Position numbers and translations under genes: made by a program | Notes under the pieces: generated by a model | Told to the model about the DNA's origin: nothing | Database searches by the model: none | Seen by the model: the letters and a program-made list of their open reading frames with translations, nothing else | In this document: in pieces, positions 13,227-21,929 of the stretch | How the letters are laid out: each line of letters begins with the position of its first letter | Numbering within the stretch: position 1 is the first letter of the stretch | Source of the DNA: Pseudoruminococcus sp964385235 | GTDB lineage: Bacteria > Bacillota > Clostridia > Oscillospirales > Acutalibacteraceae | DNA: 28,546 nucleotides | Assembly (NCBI GenBank): GCA_964385235.1 | Contig: CAYLOD010000016.1 | Span: forward strand, 1-28,546 | Reading direction: 5' to 3'

Positions 13227-13472
13227 TCAGCTTTGCAAAATTTTATACATCATCGGCGCGTCTTCCTTTCCGGCATACTCGTTCACGCTCACGATCTCAG
13301 CCCTGACAGTCTTTGTGCCCAAGCTGACCTCAAGTATATCACCGACCTTAACGTTATATGACGCCCGCGCCACCTTGCCGTTTACTAAAATCCTTCCCGC
13401 GTCGCAAGCCTCGTTTGCAACGGTTCTGCGTTTAATTATCCTTGAAACCTTGAGGTATTTGTCAAGCCTCAT
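13227..13472 (-). CDS. rqcP: S4-domain ribosome quality-control protein RqcP (YabO)
   Basis: An 81-residue protein consisting of one S4 RNA-binding domain: MRLDKYLKVSRIIKRRTVANEA, then GRILVNGKVARASYNVKVGD. RqcP works with RqcH on stalled 50S subunits and helps add C-terminal alanine tails to stuck peptides. The gene order mazG...rqcP-yabP-yabQ is the Firmicutes standard, which separates it from the heat-shock paralogue HslR. The ATG at 13472 follows GGGGGAAAG by about eight bases; the upstream in-frame start at 13496 is before that site. Confidence 0.92.
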   Translation of the reverse strand: MRLDKYLKVSRIIKRRTVANEACDAGRILVNGKVARASYNVKVGDILEVSLGTKTVRAEIVSVNEYAGKEDAPMMYKILQS

Positions 13473-13503
13473 AATATTACTTTCCCCCAAAAACAAAAGA
13501 AAA

Positions 13504-13524
13504 CCGACCGCAAAGCTAAGTCGG
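13504..13524 (-). terminator. Terminator-like hairpin after HU
   Basis: On the minus strand CCGAC (13524-13520) pairs with GTCGG (13508-13504) around 11 bases, followed by a T-rich run reaching about 13488. The stem is short, so partial readthrough into rqcP is likely. Confidence 0.5.
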
Positions 13525-13538
13525 AATTCTGATTGTCA

Positions 13539-13814
13539 TTATTTGTTTACTACTTCCTTGAAAGCCTTGCCCGCCTTAAAAGCCGGAACCTTGGACGCGG
13601 GTATGAGCTTTTTCTCTTTTGTTCGCGGGTTGACGCCCTCTCTTTCCTTTCTCTCTCTTCTCTCAAATGTACCAAAGCCTACAAGCTGAACCTTTTCGTT
13701 CTTAGCAACCTCCTCGATAATTGTATCAAGAAGAGCGTTGACAACCTTTTCAGTGTCCTTTTTTGTAAGCTCGCTCTTTTGCGCCACAGCAGTGACAAGC
13801 TCAGTCTTATTCAT
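13539..13814 (-). CDS. hup: HU family DNA-binding protein
   Basis: A 91-residue histone-like dimer that bends and compacts DNA. It opens MNKTELVTAVAQKSELTKKD, has the saddle motif VQLVGFGTFERRER near residues 42-55, and the intercalating-proline arm GVNPRTKEK near residues 60-68. The start has AAGGAGG seven bases ahead. It sits between mazG and rqcP, a common clostridial order. A terminator-like hairpin follows it, so HU is probably made in excess over the downstream genes. Confidence 0.96.
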   Translation of the reverse strand: MNKTELVTAVAQKSELTKKDTEKVVNALLDTIIEEVAKNEKVQLVGFGTFERRERKEREGVNPRTKEKKLIPASKVPAFKAGKAFKEVVNK

Positions 13815-13891
13815 TTTTACTTCCTCCTTAAATTTCCTTAACCCAAGTTCAAGTGATTTTGAGTTAATAAGTTATTTATATATCTGATGCC

Positions 13892-14608
13892 CTATTTTGA
13901 TGAGTCTGTTTCGAGCTCTTTAAAGCTCTCAATAAAATCATCACAGGCATGATATAACGATTCTTCGGGGTTTATATCAAGCATTGACGCCAAAGCGACC
14001 GCGGAAAAGAACAATTCCCCGATCTTTCGTTCGTTCTCCGACTTTTCACCGGAGGCTGCCGAAAGTTCTCTCAGTCTGACCTCCGCGTCATTAAACGCCG
14101 CTTCATAGCTTTCCGGTGCATAACCCGCTTTTTTGGCCTTTGCGCATATTTTTTGCGCTCTTATTAGGGCGGGCAGCGACCTTGCGACACTTTCCATTGC
14201 CTCGCTCGGCTTGGTTTGTGATTTTGTTTTCATCTTAATGTCGTCCCAGTTTTTCAGAACCTGTTCGGACGTGTCAGCCTTAACGTTTCCGAAAACGTGC
14301 GGATGACGTATAATGAGCTTTTTGCATATCCCGTCCGCGACATCGGACAGATCAAAGGCGCCTTTTTCCTCCTCGATGCGAGAATGAAAAACGATCTGCA
14401 GCAGTACATCTCCAAGTTCTTCCTTTAAAAGCTCGCTGTCCTCGTTATCGATAGCCTCAATAACCTCATATGTTTCCTCGATAAAGTTCTGCCGTATGCT
14501 TTTATGGCTTTGTTCCCTGTCCCACGGACAGCCGTTCTCGCTTCTGAGGATCTCCATTATTTTTACAAGATCATTTATATTATATTTATCCTTAAATTCA
14601 AAATTCAC
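13892..14608 (-). CDS. mazG: MazG nucleoside triphosphate pyrophosphohydrolase
   Basis: MazG removes pyrophosphate from nucleoside triphosphates, probably to clean the pool. The first domain has LRSENGCPWDREQSHKSI, the metal-binding EExxE block NFIEETYEVIEAI and EELGDVLLQIVFH, and then the HPHVFG block; the second, partial domain follows. The protein has about 238 residues and lacks the N-terminal methylase domain of Bacillus YabN. I prefer a GTG start at 14608 because GGAGAG lies six bases before it; an ATG at 14629 adds seven residues but has no ribosome site. A promoter is at 14718-14746. It leads the mazG-hup-rqcP-yabP-yabQ group. Confidence 0.92.
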   Translation of the reverse strand: MNFEFKDKYNINDLVKIMEILRSENGCPWDREQSHKSIRQNFIEETYEVIEAIDNEDSELLKEELGDVLLQIVFHSRIEEEKGAFDLSDVADGICKKLIIRHPHVFGNVKADTSEQVLKNWDDIKMKTKSQTKPSEAMESVARSLPALIRAQKICAKAKKAGYAPESYEAAFNDAEVRLRELSAASGEKSENERKIGELFFSAVALASMLDINPEESLYHACDDFIESFKELETDSSK

Positions 14609-14636
14609 AAGAATCTCTCCAAAGGTCATTATAAAA

Positions 14637-14708
14637 ATATAACTTGGTAAGGATACCCCCGACCGCCGCGTTAAATAACGGTGCATACCCGTAATCGAAC
14701 CGCGCCGC
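14637..14708 (-). repeat. Intergenic leader element, copy B (mazG leader)
   Basis: In plus orientation it opens ATATAACTTGGTAAGGATAC at 14637, then a C-rich stretch and a hairpin near 14669-14683 (CCGcgttaaataaCGG). It lies 29 bases before the mazG GTG and inside its leader. Confidence 0.35.
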
Positions 14709-14717
14709 TATAATAGT

Positions 14718-14746
14718 ATTCTACTCTACAAATCCAATATTTTCAA
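14718..14746 (-). promoter_or_regulatory. Sigma-A promoter for the mazG group
   Basis: On the minus strand TTGAAA (14746-14741), a 17-base spacer and TAGAAT (14723-14718). The leader would be about 100 bases and includes element B. Confidence 0.65.
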
Positions 14747-14838
14747 GACATTTTAAGGATTTTTTATATATTATCCAAAAACCTTATCAAATCTTATCTG
14801 TTTACTATATCAAATTATGATTTTACAGCAGCATCTAC

Positions 14839-17800
14839 CTATTTCAGCGCGACGTTCTTTTCGCCTATTCTGCGCTTGAGTTCGTTTAGCATAACGTCGT
14901 TGATATCTGTCCACATATTTCTCGGCGCAAGCATGAGCTTTCCGCTGTCGTTAAAGTACATATATACGGGAGTTGAGCCGTCGAAAATATCAAGAATCTG
15001 CTTTGCCCGAATATATTCCTCACATTCCATTGAGGGAAGCCTGATATAAAGCCCGGACTTGCCGCCTCCGCGGGCGGTCCGGCTCTGGCGGCGCTCCGAA
15101 CCGTTCATCAGGGAAAACGCGGATATTTCCGCCTCAGTCTTTGGCGCTTCATATATACGGTTGCACAGCAGCTTTGTATCCTCGTCCTCCCTTACACTTA
15201 CGGAACATTCGGCGAGAACAACCCTGCCCTCACGAATAAGCGTACTGTATTCAGTAAGTGTTTTCGGGAAAACAAGCATTTCAATGCTGCCGAATTTATC
15301 CTCGATATTTACAAATGCCATTGTGGAATTGCTTTTGGTAACTTTTGTCTTTACGGAGGATATAACGGCTATCACACGGACACGCTTTCCGTCAGGATAC
15401 AGTGCGGAATCCTCTCCGCTCTCGAGAATATCGTTTATGCTGTCTGTACCGAGCTTTCTGACGGCATTATCATACTCGGCGACAGGATGACCCGAAAGAT
15501 AAATGCCGACAATCTCCTTTTCCATCTTCAGCTTTTCGTTTTCACTAAAATCATCTATCTGCTTAATCTCATATTCGTCTGATGTATCCTCCTCATTCAT
15601 ACCGAATAAGTCAAGCTGACCGCTGAGATTTTCTTTTTTGCTCCTGACAAGCGCGTCCATCAGCCCGTCAAGCGAATAAAGCATCTCCTTGCGGTTCGCC
15701 CCGAGGTTATCGAGAGCGCCGCATTTTATCAGACTTTCAACCGCGCGCTTATTCATATCTCTGCTGTGAACGCGCTTGCAAAAGTCATAAAACGATGTGT
15801 ACTCTCCGTTTCCGCGCTCCTGTATAATATTATTAATAAACGCCCGTCCGATGTTTTTTACCGCCATAAGACCGAAACGTATATCCTTTCCGCTGACCGT
15901 AAATCCAAGACCACTTTCGTTGACGTGCGGAGGAAGCACCCTGATATTATGCTTTGTGCAGTCGTCAATATATAACGCGACCTTTCCCGAATTGTCAAGA
16001 ACGCTCGACAAAAGCGCGGCGGAATATTCGCACGGGTAGTGGCATTTAAGGTATGCCGTCTGATACGCTATCATTGCATAACATGCCGCGTGGGACTTGT
16101 TAAACGCGTAAGAGGCAAAGCTCTCCATTTCGGCAAAAATATCCTCCGCGACGTTTCGCGGAACCCCGCGCCTGACGCATCCCTCGACCTCTACTGTTCC
16201 GTCCTCTCTCAAAAGTCCCTCAATAAACACCTTGCGTTCGCGCTCCATAACGTCCGCTTTCTTCTTAGACATAGCCCGGCGCACTATATCGGCTCTGCCG
16301 AGTGAATATCCCGCCAGACTGCGGAATATCTGCATAACCTGCTCCTGATAAACTATACAGCCGTAGGTAACGTCGAGTATAGGCTTTAAAAGCTCATGCC
16401 TGTATGTTATCTTTTCAGGGTTGTGGCGGTTTTCGATATATCGTGGTATCGAGTCCATCGGACCGGGGCGGTAAAGCGAGATAACGGCAATAAGATCCTC
16501 AATATTCACGGGGCGAAGCTGTGTCAGAACGTTCTTCATGCCCGCCGACTCAAACTGGAAAACTCCTTCGCTGTCGCCCCTTGACAGCATATCGAAAACG
16601 TCCTTATCATTTTCGGGAATTTTCTCTATTGAAAAGAGCGGATTTTTTTTCCGAATCATTTTTTCCGCGTCGTCGATTACGGTCAGGTTCCTCAGCCCGA
16701 GAAAGTCCATTTTGAGCAGACCAAGCTCGTCGAGAGTTGTCATCGTAAACTGTGTGACGACGGCATCGTCATTTTTAGACAAAGGGACGTAGTCGCTCAC
16801 GGGCTTATCTGTTATAACAACGCCTGCCGCGTGAGTAGTCGCGTGACGCGGCGTACCCTCAAGCTTCAACGCCAGATCTATGAGCCTTTTGACGGAAGGG
16901 TCGCCGTTGTATTTTTTCATAAGTTCGTCCGAAACGGTAAGCGCCTTTTCGATAGTCATGCCAAGCTCGTTGGGAATGAGCTTTGCGACAGCATCGACGG
17001 CCGCATACGGCATGGCAAGGGCGCGTCCGACATCTCTGACAGCGCCCCGGGCCGCCATAGTTCCGAACGCCGTTATCTGCGCGACATGGTCAGATCCGTA
17101 CTTTCTTATAACGTAATCAATTACCTCCTGCCGCCTGTCCTTGCAAAAGTCAACGTCAAAATCGGGCATACTGACACGTTCGGGATTCAGAAACCTCTCA
17201 AAAAGAAGATTGTACTTAATAGGATCTATACCCGTTATACCTATGCAGTACGCCGCAAGACTTCCCGCGCCGGAACCTCTGCCCGTTCCGACAGGTATGC
17301 CGTTTCTCTTAGCGTAGCTTACATAATCGTTTACAATAAGGTAATAATCTACATATCCCATTCTTATAATAGTGGAAAGCTCGTATTCAAGTCTGTCGAC
17401 AAGGCTTTTGCCGGGGTTGCTTCCATATCGTCTGTAAAGCCCCTTATAGCATTCATCGCGAAAGTATTCAATATGGTCGCGTCCGTCGGGAACATCGAAA
17501 CGGGGCAGCTTTGTCTTGCCGAATTCAAACTCGACGTTACAGCGTTCGGCTATTTTAACAGTGTTATCATACGCCTCGGGAACCTCCGGGAAAAGCGCGC
17601 GCATTTCTTCCTCGCTTTTCAGGTAAAATTCGTCGGTCGGAAACTCGAGAGAGTTTTCCTCATCAATAGTGTGGTTGGTCTGAATACATAAAAGTATTTT
17701 GTGTATCTCCTTGTCCTCACGCTTGATATAGTGACAGTCATTTGTCACCGCAAGAGGAATGCCGCACTCCCTTGAAAGTCGTATAATATCGGGGTTTATC

Positions 17801-18354
17801 CGTTTCTGCTCCATAATACCGTGGTCCTGAAGCTCAAGAAAAAAGCTGTTGTCACCGAAAATCCTCTTATACTTAAGAGCCTTTTCCCTCGCGAGCTCAT
17901 AATCTCCCCGCATAAGAGCCCTTGGTATCTCACCCGCAAGGCAGGCGGAAAGCGCGATTATACCCTCGTGATATTTCTCGAGAAGCTCCTCGTCAACCCT
18001 CGGCTTGTTATAAAAGCCCTCAGTCCACGCGAGGGACACCATTTTAATCAGGTTATGATAGCCTGTATTATTTTCGCAAAGAAGGATCATATGGCGGTTT
18101 TCTCTGTCAAGTTCCGATGTCTTATCGGTGTGCTTCCTGGGAGAAACATAGACCTCACAGCCGATTATCGGCTTTATCCCCTCTTTTTTTGCCGCCTTAT
18201 AAAAGTCAATAACACCATACATATTCCCATGGTCCGTTATAGCGACAGCGGGCTGAGAAAGCTCGCGCGCCGCCTTGACAAGGCTGTTTATTTTGCACGC
18301 CCCGTCAAGCAGGCTGTATTCGGTATGAACATGAAGATGAACAAAGCCGCTCAT
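14839..18354 (-). CDS. dnaE: DNA polymerase III subunit alpha (DnaE)
   Basis: Replicative polymerase subunit of 1171 residues, normal for DnaE1. The N-terminal PHP domain begins HLHVHTEYSLLDGACK. The polymerase palm has GTGRGSGAGSLAAYC and the catalytic aspartates in PDFDVDF near residues 397-404. A clamp-binding motif QLDLFG is near residue 912, followed by an OB-fold domain (RVRVIAVISSVKTK). In low-GC Firmicutes PolC normally does most synthesis and DnaE extends primers. The ATG at 18354 follows GAAAGG by about 11 bases; a GTG four codons upstream overlaps that site. It closes the hprK-PHP-murB-rapZ-whiA-dnaE block, 64 bases after whiA. Long frames on the opposite strand (for example 16831-17691) are shadows. 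Confidence 0.97.
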   Translation of the reverse strand: MSGFVHLHVHTEYSLLDGACKINSLVKAARELSQPAVAITDHGNMYGVIDFYKAAKKEGIKPIIGCEVYVSPRKHTDKTSELDRENRHMILLCENNTGYHNLIKMVSLAWTEGFYNKPRVDEELLEKYHEGIIALSACLAGEIPRALMRGDYELAREKALKYKRIFGDNSFFLELQDHGIMEQKRINPDIIRLSRECGIPLAVTNDCHYIKREDKEIHKILLCIQTNHTIDEENSLEFPTDEFYLKSEEEMRALFPEVPEAYDNTVKIAERCNVEFEFGKTKLPRFDVPDGRDHIEYFRDECYKGLYRRYGSNPGKSLVDRLEYELSTIIRMGYVDYYLIVNDYVSYAKRNGIPVGTGRGSGAGSLAAYCIGITGIDPIKYNLLFERFLNPERVSMPDFDVDFCKDRRQEVIDYVIRKYGSDHVAQITAFGTMAARGAVRDVGRALAMPYAAVDAVAKLIPNELGMTIEKALTVSDELMKKYNGDPSVKRLIDLALKLEGTPRHATTHAAGVVITDKPVSDYVPLSKNDDAVVTQFTMTTLDELGLLKMDFLGLRNLTVIDDAEKMIRKKNPLFSIEKIPENDKDVFDMLSRGDSEGVFQFESAGMKNVLTQLRPVNIEDLIAVISLYRPGPMDSIPRYIENRHNPEKITYRHELLKPILDVTYGCIVYQEQVMQIFRSLAGYSLGRADIVRRAMSKKKADVMERERKVFIEGLLREDGTVEVEGCVRRGVPRNVAEDIFAEMESFASYAFNKSHAACYAMIAYQTAYLKCHYPCEYSAALLSSVLDNSGKVALYIDDCTKHNIRVLPPHVNESGLGFTVSGKDIRFGLMAVKNIGRAFINNIIQERGNGEYTSFYDFCKRVHSRDMNKRAVESLIKCGALDNLGANRKEMLYSLDGLMDALVRSKKENLSGQLDLFGMNEEDTSDEYEIKQIDDFSENEKLKMEKEIVGIYLSGHPVAEYDNAVRKLGTDSINDILESGEDSALYPDGKRVRVIAVISSVKTKVTKSNSTMAFVNIEDKFGSIEMLVFPKTLTEYSTLIREGRVVLAECSVSVREDEDTKLLCNRIYEAPKTEAEISAFSLMNGSERRQSRTARGGGKSGLYIRLPSMECEEYIRAKQILDIFDGSTPVYMYFNDSGKLMLAPRNMWTDINDVMLNELKRRIGEKNVALK

Positions 18355-18418
18355 AGTCCTATGCACCTTTCAGCGGCTAAATGCCGCAGTTCTTAAATAA
18401 TGAATTTAATACTTGATT

Positions 18419-19357
18419 TTATCCCTGTTTATTTTCACTCAATATCTCGTCAGCTAATTCCATAATACGCGTCATACGGTGGTTTACACCCGATCGGCTT
18501 ATCGGAGGATCCAGCATTTCTCCGAGTTCTCTCAGGTTGCTTTCGGGATTTTCGATCCTTAAAACCGCAAGCTCATAAAGCTCGGACGGCAGCGACTCAA
18601 GCCCGCGCTTTTTCCTTATGGCTTCAATAGCGCGCAACTGTCGTGCAGAAGCCGCGGCAGTCTTATTGCTGTTGGCGGTTTCCGAGTTAATCCGTCTGTT
18701 TACCCTGTTGCGGACAGACCTTACAATTTTCTCCTGAATAATTTCAAGCGCGGTCATCTGCGCGCCGATAAATGTGAGAAAATCCGATATGCCCTCGCTG
18801 TCCTTTAAATAGATAACAAAGCTCCCCTTGCGATTTATCATTTTCGGAGTGATTGTCAGTTCGTCGATCTCGCTTATAAGATGCAGAAGATCCTTTCCGA
18901 GGTTCTGGAACGGTGAAACAAGCTCAAGGTGATAGTCTTTCAGCGGGTCGGTGACATTCCCGCATGACAAAAAAACTCCCCTCAAAAATGGCGGAAAGCA
19001 CTCCTCCGACTCAAAATTCGCTCTGTTTATTCGCAAACTCAATTCATTACCGCGATGACCGAAAAAAGCAAGAAGCGAATTTCTGTCGGAGAAATCAGGC
19101 GAGGTAACAGTTATCAGCTTGTCGCTGTGTTTTTCAAGCTCCGGCGGGATATTGACATCAAAGGGGCTTCCCGTCAAAACCGCCAACAATTTTGAATAAA
19201 GTTTCGCAACAGCGGGGCTTTCCGTCGCAAGCAAAGTCCTTTCACCCCGCGGCAGCTTTGAGAAAATCGTCATTCCGTAAGCCTGCGCCTTGACCTGACC
19301 CGAAGTCCTGCATTCGATCGCCGAAAGCTCAAGCTTTGCCTCCTGTGAAAACGACAT
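18419..19357 (-). CDS. whiA: WhiA, DNA-binding regulator with LAGLIDADG-like domain
   Basis: A 312-residue protein. It starts MSFSQEAKLELS, has the degenerate LAGLIDADG-type fold in the middle (CFPPFLRGVFLSCGNVTDP) and a C-terminal helix-turn-helix with NLRELGEMLDPPISRSGVNHRM, all typical. WhiA controls sporulation and division genes in Streptomyces and affects chromosome segregation and division in Bacillus subtilis. It starts 28 bases after rapZ with GGCGGTG as ribosome site. In most Firmicutes yvcK lies between rapZ and whiA; here it is missing. Confidence 0.96.
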   Translation of the reverse strand: MSFSQEAKLELSAIECRTSGQVKAQAYGMTIFSKLPRGERTLLATESPAVAKLYSKLLAVLTGSPFDVNIPPELEKHSDKLITVTSPDFSDRNSLLAFFGHRGNELSLRINRANFESEECFPPFLRGVFLSCGNVTDPLKDYHLELVSPFQNLGKDLLHLISEIDELTITPKMINRKGSFVIYLKDSEGISDFLTFIGAQMTALEIIQEKIVRSVRNRVNRRINSETANSNKTAAASARQLRAIEAIRKKRGLESLPSELYELAVLRIENPESNLRELGEMLDPPISRSGVNHRMTRIMELADEILSENKQG

Positions 19358-19385
19358 ATTCTACACCGCCCGTTTATTCTGAATA

Positions 19386-20249
19386 TCAGGATCTTCTCAT
19401 ATCCCTGTGGTGAACAGATGCGCGATAGCCTTTTTGCATAAGGAACTCATAAAGGTACTGCGCGGTCGCGACGGAGCGATGCTTGCCTCCCGTACAGCCG
19501 ATAGCGATCATAAGCTGGCTCTTGCCCTCGTCACAGTACAGCGGCAGCATATACTCAATAAGCGCGGTAAGCCTTTCAAGAAAGCCTTTTGTCTGATCCC
19601 ACTTCATAACATAATCATAGACATTCTTGTCAAGTCCCGTAAAATTTTTAAGCTCCGGAATGTAGAACGGGTTAGGCAGGCACCTGACGTCGAAAATAAT
19701 ATCAGCCTCGGACGGTGTGCCGTATTTAAAGCCGAAAGACATACAGTTGACGACAAGCCCGAACGCCGCGTCACCGAGAAACAGCGCGGTAATCCTTTCT
19801 TTTAGCTGTGAAGGGGAAAGGAACGATGTGTCTATAATATAATCAGCCCTGTCGCGCACAGGCTTGAGTATGCCCCTCTCAAAGCTGACGGCGTCGGATG
19901 TCGATCCGTGGTAAATATCGCTGAGCGGGTGCTTGCGCCGCGTTTCTTTGAATCTCCTCAGGATAACGTCGTCCTTGGCGTCAAGATAAAGAATTTTGTA
20001 TTGTTTCTTCTCTGTCTTTAGTATATCCAAGGATTCAAAAAGCGCGTCAAATACATCGCCGCCGCGGATATCCGTAACGATAGCAACCTTTTTAAGGTGA
20101 GTGTCCGCGGATTTCTCGCAAAGAGAATAAAATGTCGGTATAAGCACAGGCGGAATATTGTCCACACAGTAGTAGCCTATATCCTCCATTATTCGCATGG
20201 CGTTTGATTTTCCCGCTCCCGAAAGCCCGGTTATGATTATAAATTCCAT
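19386..20249 (-). CDS. rapZ: RapZ/YvcJ nucleotide-binding adapter protein
   Basis: A 287-residue protein with the Walker A motif TGLSGAGKSNAMRIMEDIGY near residues 7-26, CVDNIPP, and the C-terminal signature IGCTGGKHRSVATAQYLYE. In Escherichia coli RapZ guides RNase E to the small RNA GlmZ and so controls GlmS and cell-wall amino sugar supply; the Firmicutes version YvcJ hydrolyses GTP, and its role is less clear. It is only 14 bases after murB, which suits a link with cell-wall precursor control. Confidence 0.95.
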   Translation of the reverse strand: MEFIIITGLSGAGKSNAMRIMEDIGYYCVDNIPPVLIPTFYSLCEKSADTHLKKVAIVTDIRGGDVFDALFESLDILKTEKKQYKILYLDAKDDVILRRFKETRRKHPLSDIYHGSTSDAVSFERGILKPVRDRADYIIDTSFLSPSQLKERITALFLGDAAFGLVVNCMSFGFKYGTPSEADIIFDVRCLPNPFYIPELKNFTGLDKNVYDYVMKWDQTKGFLERLTALIEYMLPLYCDEGKSQLMIAIGCTGGKHRSVATAQYLYEFLMQKGYRASVHHRDMRRS

Positions 20250-20263
20250 TATAGCACCTCTTT

Positions 20264-21178
20264 TTACGCTCCGATGAACTTTACCTCACATTGAAGCCTG
20301 ACGCCCTTTTGATTATAAACCTGTTTTTTTATATTTTCTATCAGGCTTTTGACATCCTCGCACGTCGCGCCGCCCTTGTTTATAATAAAGCCCGCGTGTT
20401 TCTCGCTCACCTGCGCTCCGCCCACGCTCTCACCCTTCAGACCGCATTCCTCGATAAGCGCCGCCGCATAATATCCATCGGGGCGCTTAAAGGTACTGCC
20501 GGCGCTCGGGTAATCGAGAGGCTGCTTGCTTTTGCGCCTTCCCATGAGCTCATCCATTTTTTCACGGATTTCCTTTTGAGCTTTATGCTCAAGCTTAAAG
20601 AATACATCGGTAATTATTTGGCTTTTACCGCTGAAAGCGCTTTTGCGATACCCAAAGTCAAGCTCGCTGCCCTCATAACGCTTTCTGTCGCCGTTTTCAT
20701 CTATATAAATTGCGGATATAACAACATCCTTTATCTCACCGCCATAAGCGCCCGCGTTCATAAAGGTCGCGCCTCCCACCGAGCCGGGAATACCCCAAGC
20801 GAACTCCATGCCGCCGAGCGAATGATTGAGCGCGAAACCGCATAACGACGCGAGCGAAGCGCCCGCTCCGCAGCGAATCAAGCCGTCTTCAACAAGGCTG
20901 ATATTTTTAAAATCGCCTCCGAGCCTTATTACGGCTCCCCTTATTCCGCTGTCGGAAACAAGGAGATTAGAGCCCTTTCCTATGATATAGTAAGGGATTT
21001 CGCGTTTCCGGCATATTTTAAGCAGTCTTGTAAGCGCGGCGGAATTTTTAACCAAACAGTAGACGTCGGCATTCCCGCCTATTTTAAAGCTTGTATGATG
21101 CCGCATAGGTTCATTAAAGTATGTAACAATGCTTTTCTCATCAAAATCGTTCAAAAAATCATAGTTAAAATTATCCAT
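20264..21178 (-). CDS. murB: UDP-N-acetylenolpyruvoylglucosamine reductase
   Basis: MurB reduces the enolpyruvyl group of UDP-GlcNAc-enolpyruvate with NADPH to form UDP-MurNAc. The 304-residue protein has the FAD-binding blocks IGKGSNLLVSDSGIRG and GIPGSVGGATFMNAGAYGGE, the active-site Arg in GYRKSAF, the catalytic Ser in AGSTFKRP, and the C-terminal Glu in CEVKFIG. It lacks the Tyr loop, so it is a type II MurB. It follows the PHP gene by 13 bases; AAGG is about eight bases before the ATG. Confidence 0.97.
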   Translation of the reverse strand: MDNFNYDFLNDFDEKSIVTYFNEPMRHHTSFKIGGNADVYCLVKNSAALTRLLKICRKREIPYYIIGKGSNLLVSDSGIRGAVIRLGGDFKNISLVEDGLIRCGAGASLASLCGFALNHSLGGMEFAWGIPGSVGGATFMNAGAYGGEIKDVVISAIYIDENGDRKRYEGSELDFGYRKSAFSGKSQIITDVFFKLEHKAQKEIREKMDELMGRRKSKQPLDYPSAGSTFKRPDGYYAAALIEECGLKGESVGGAQVSEKHAGFIINKGGATCEDVKSLIENIKKQVYNQKGVRLQCEVKFIGA

Positions 21179-21191
21179 AGATAAAACCTTA

Positions 21192-21914
21192 TTAAATGGG
21201 TATATTCCTTTCTCTGAGATATGACTTGAACCTGTTTACATCGGAATTAACGATTAACTCCTGCGGAAAGTCGATTTCCTCAAGCATTTTCATGGCATCA
21301 CCGACCTCTCCCAGTCCCGTACTGAAATGGGCGTCGGAGTTTACCACTATCGGTATGGAAAGCCTTTTGCAGATTTTTGCTATTTCCATGCAGTTTGGTA
21401 TGGAATCGGGACGTGAAAAAAACGAGTTGTTGTTTATCTCTACAAGCTTACCTTTTTCCGCGAAACGTTTCAGAACCGTTTCATAATCATATTTGAATTT
21501 TTCTCTGCCGCTGTGACCGATAACGGTGACAAGGGGATTTTCCGCGATTTTCAGCCAAAGCTCCGTGCATTTTTCTACCGAAAACCGCGTTTCTTGTATA
21601 GTTCCGGCATGTATCGAGGCGACTACCCATTCAAGCCCCGACAGAATATCGTTCTTCATATCAAGCTCGCCCTCAAAATTAAGGATATTCGCTTCTATCC
21701 CCTTTAATACCCTGACGCCCATAAATACCGGTGGAATAACATGGAGATTTTTGAAATAATAATAATGAGGCGCACCGGGCATGGCAGTGGAATGATCTGT
21801 TATCGCGACGGCGTAGAGTCCCTTCTCCGAGGCTGCCCTCACCATTTCGGTAACTGTCGAGTACGCGTGTGTGGAGGCGATAGTGTGACAATGAGTATCG
21901 GCAATAATCTTCAA
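21192..21914 (-). CDS. PHP domain phosphoesterase, YcdX-like
   Basis: A 240-residue metal-dependent hydrolase of the PHP family. All ligand motifs are present: ADTHCHT at the N-terminus, AITDHS, KGIEANI, ASIHAG, VIGHSGR and NSDAH. This is a stand-alone PHP protein, close to the YcdX type, with three metal ions and likely phosphatase activity; the natural substrate is unknown. It lies between hprK (15-base gap) and murB (13-base gap), so it is translated from the same message, a setting seen in other Clostridia. Confidence 0.92.
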   Translation of the reverse strand: MKIIADTHCHTIASTHAYSTVTEMVRAASEKGLYAVAITDHSTAMPGAPHYYYFKNLHVIPPVFMGVRVLKGIEANILNFEGELDMKNDILSGLEWVVASIHAGTIQETRFSVEKCTELWLKIAENPLVTVIGHSGREKFKYDYETVLKRFAEKGKLVEINNNSFFSRPDSIPNCMEIAKICKRLSIPIVVNSDAHFSTGLGEVGDAMKMLEEIDFPQELIVNSDVNRFKSYLRERNIPI

Positions 21915-21929
21915 AAGTGACCCCCCGAA

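Noticed and set aside
14650..14710. tRNA fragment suggested by GGTTCGATTAC on the minus strand
   Set aside because: The surrounding bases do not form a T stem or an acceptor stem; it is more likely part of the leader element.
16831..17691. A 286-codon open frame on the plus strand opposite dnaE
   Set aside because: It lies wholly antisense to a conserved part of DnaE, has no ribosome site or family motif, and is explained by the codon use of dnaE.
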